From the NCBI GenBank assembly GCA_900552125.1, contig URYK01000005.1, positions 1 to 64,000 on the forward strand: a stretch of 64,000 nt of DNA. The letters run 5' to 3'. Each line of letters opens with the position of its first letter. Position 1 is the stretch's first letter. The notes beneath the pieces were generated by a model, which had not been told where the DNA came from, searched no databases, and saw only the letters and a list, made by a program, of their open reading frames with translations. The position numbers were made by a program, and so were the translations under genes. The stretch comes from an uncultured Solobacterium sp. (GTDB lineage: Bacteria > Bacillota_I > Bacilli_A > Erysipelotrichales > Erysipelotrichaceae). This document shows positions 63,934 through 64,000 of this stretch, one piece after another.

Positions 63934-64000
63934 GATTTTTTTGAAACAAATTTCAGATTGATGAAAAATTATCATTCCTTTACTTTCTTAGCATAATCAT

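Noticed and set aside
1..64000. tRNA, rRNA or insertion sequences
   Set aside because: No tRNA-like cloverleaf, rRNA-like block or transposase was seen on either strand by eye.

Overview
The window is AT-rich Bacillota (Firmicutes) DNA with standard-code genes. The gene set (type III glutamine synthetase, an ORF6N protein, a MobL-type relaxase, a PrgI-VirB4 fusion) suggests a gut Clostridia or Erysipelotrichia relative. This placement is an inference; no rRNA or tRNA is present to fix it.

Positions 1 to about 41,660 look like an integrative and conjugative element (ICE). It opens with parA/parB (309-1917), then small membrane proteins and XRE regulators (2242-6056), a sigma-like/ArpU-like regulator facing a helically phased array of 11-bp repeats (6242-6783), and a run with an Ig-like anchored protein, an ORF6N protein, HU and a lipoprotein (6830-11226). 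Next is a surface module (11576-22371): a 1694-residue thioester/Cna-B adhesin, a SipW-type signal peptidase, two TasA-like SipW-dependent proteins, two related fibre or anchor proteins, a 710-residue secreted protein and a lipoprotein. The conjugation block follows: primase with an HUH-like tail, pilin-like, VirB6-like, VirB4 and M23 hydrolase genes (22489-29893); an isolated cis-acting array of TTACGTAA palindromes (29933-30212); a highly structured 172-nt region (30715-30886); ArdC, a relaxosome protein, a MobL relaxase and a VirD4 coupling protein (30960-39790). It ends with a large serine recombinase (40251-41648). Seven copies of a GGCCAGT/ACTGGCC palindrome punctuate the element and may act as terminators or leader hairpins.

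The right flank looks chromosomal: a structured small RNA with its own promoter and terminator (41678-41862), a lipoprotein, an orphan CUT1-type ABC ATPase, and a probable RRNPP quorum-sensing pair (regulator 44548-45792, 39-residue pro-peptide 44275-44394). After these come a CpXC protein, aminopeptidase P, a hotdog thioesterase, gltX, an acetyltransferase, an HD-domain pseudogene, and an ABC exporter whose ATPase carries an in-frame TAG.

The window closes with a nitrogen-assimilation operon on the minus strand, glnN-asnB-gltB (63749-55522), with a promoter, a leader peptide and a terminator hairpin that read as transcription attenuation.

Coordinates and motifs were read by eye. Family names rest on recognisable motifs and gene order, not on database searches.
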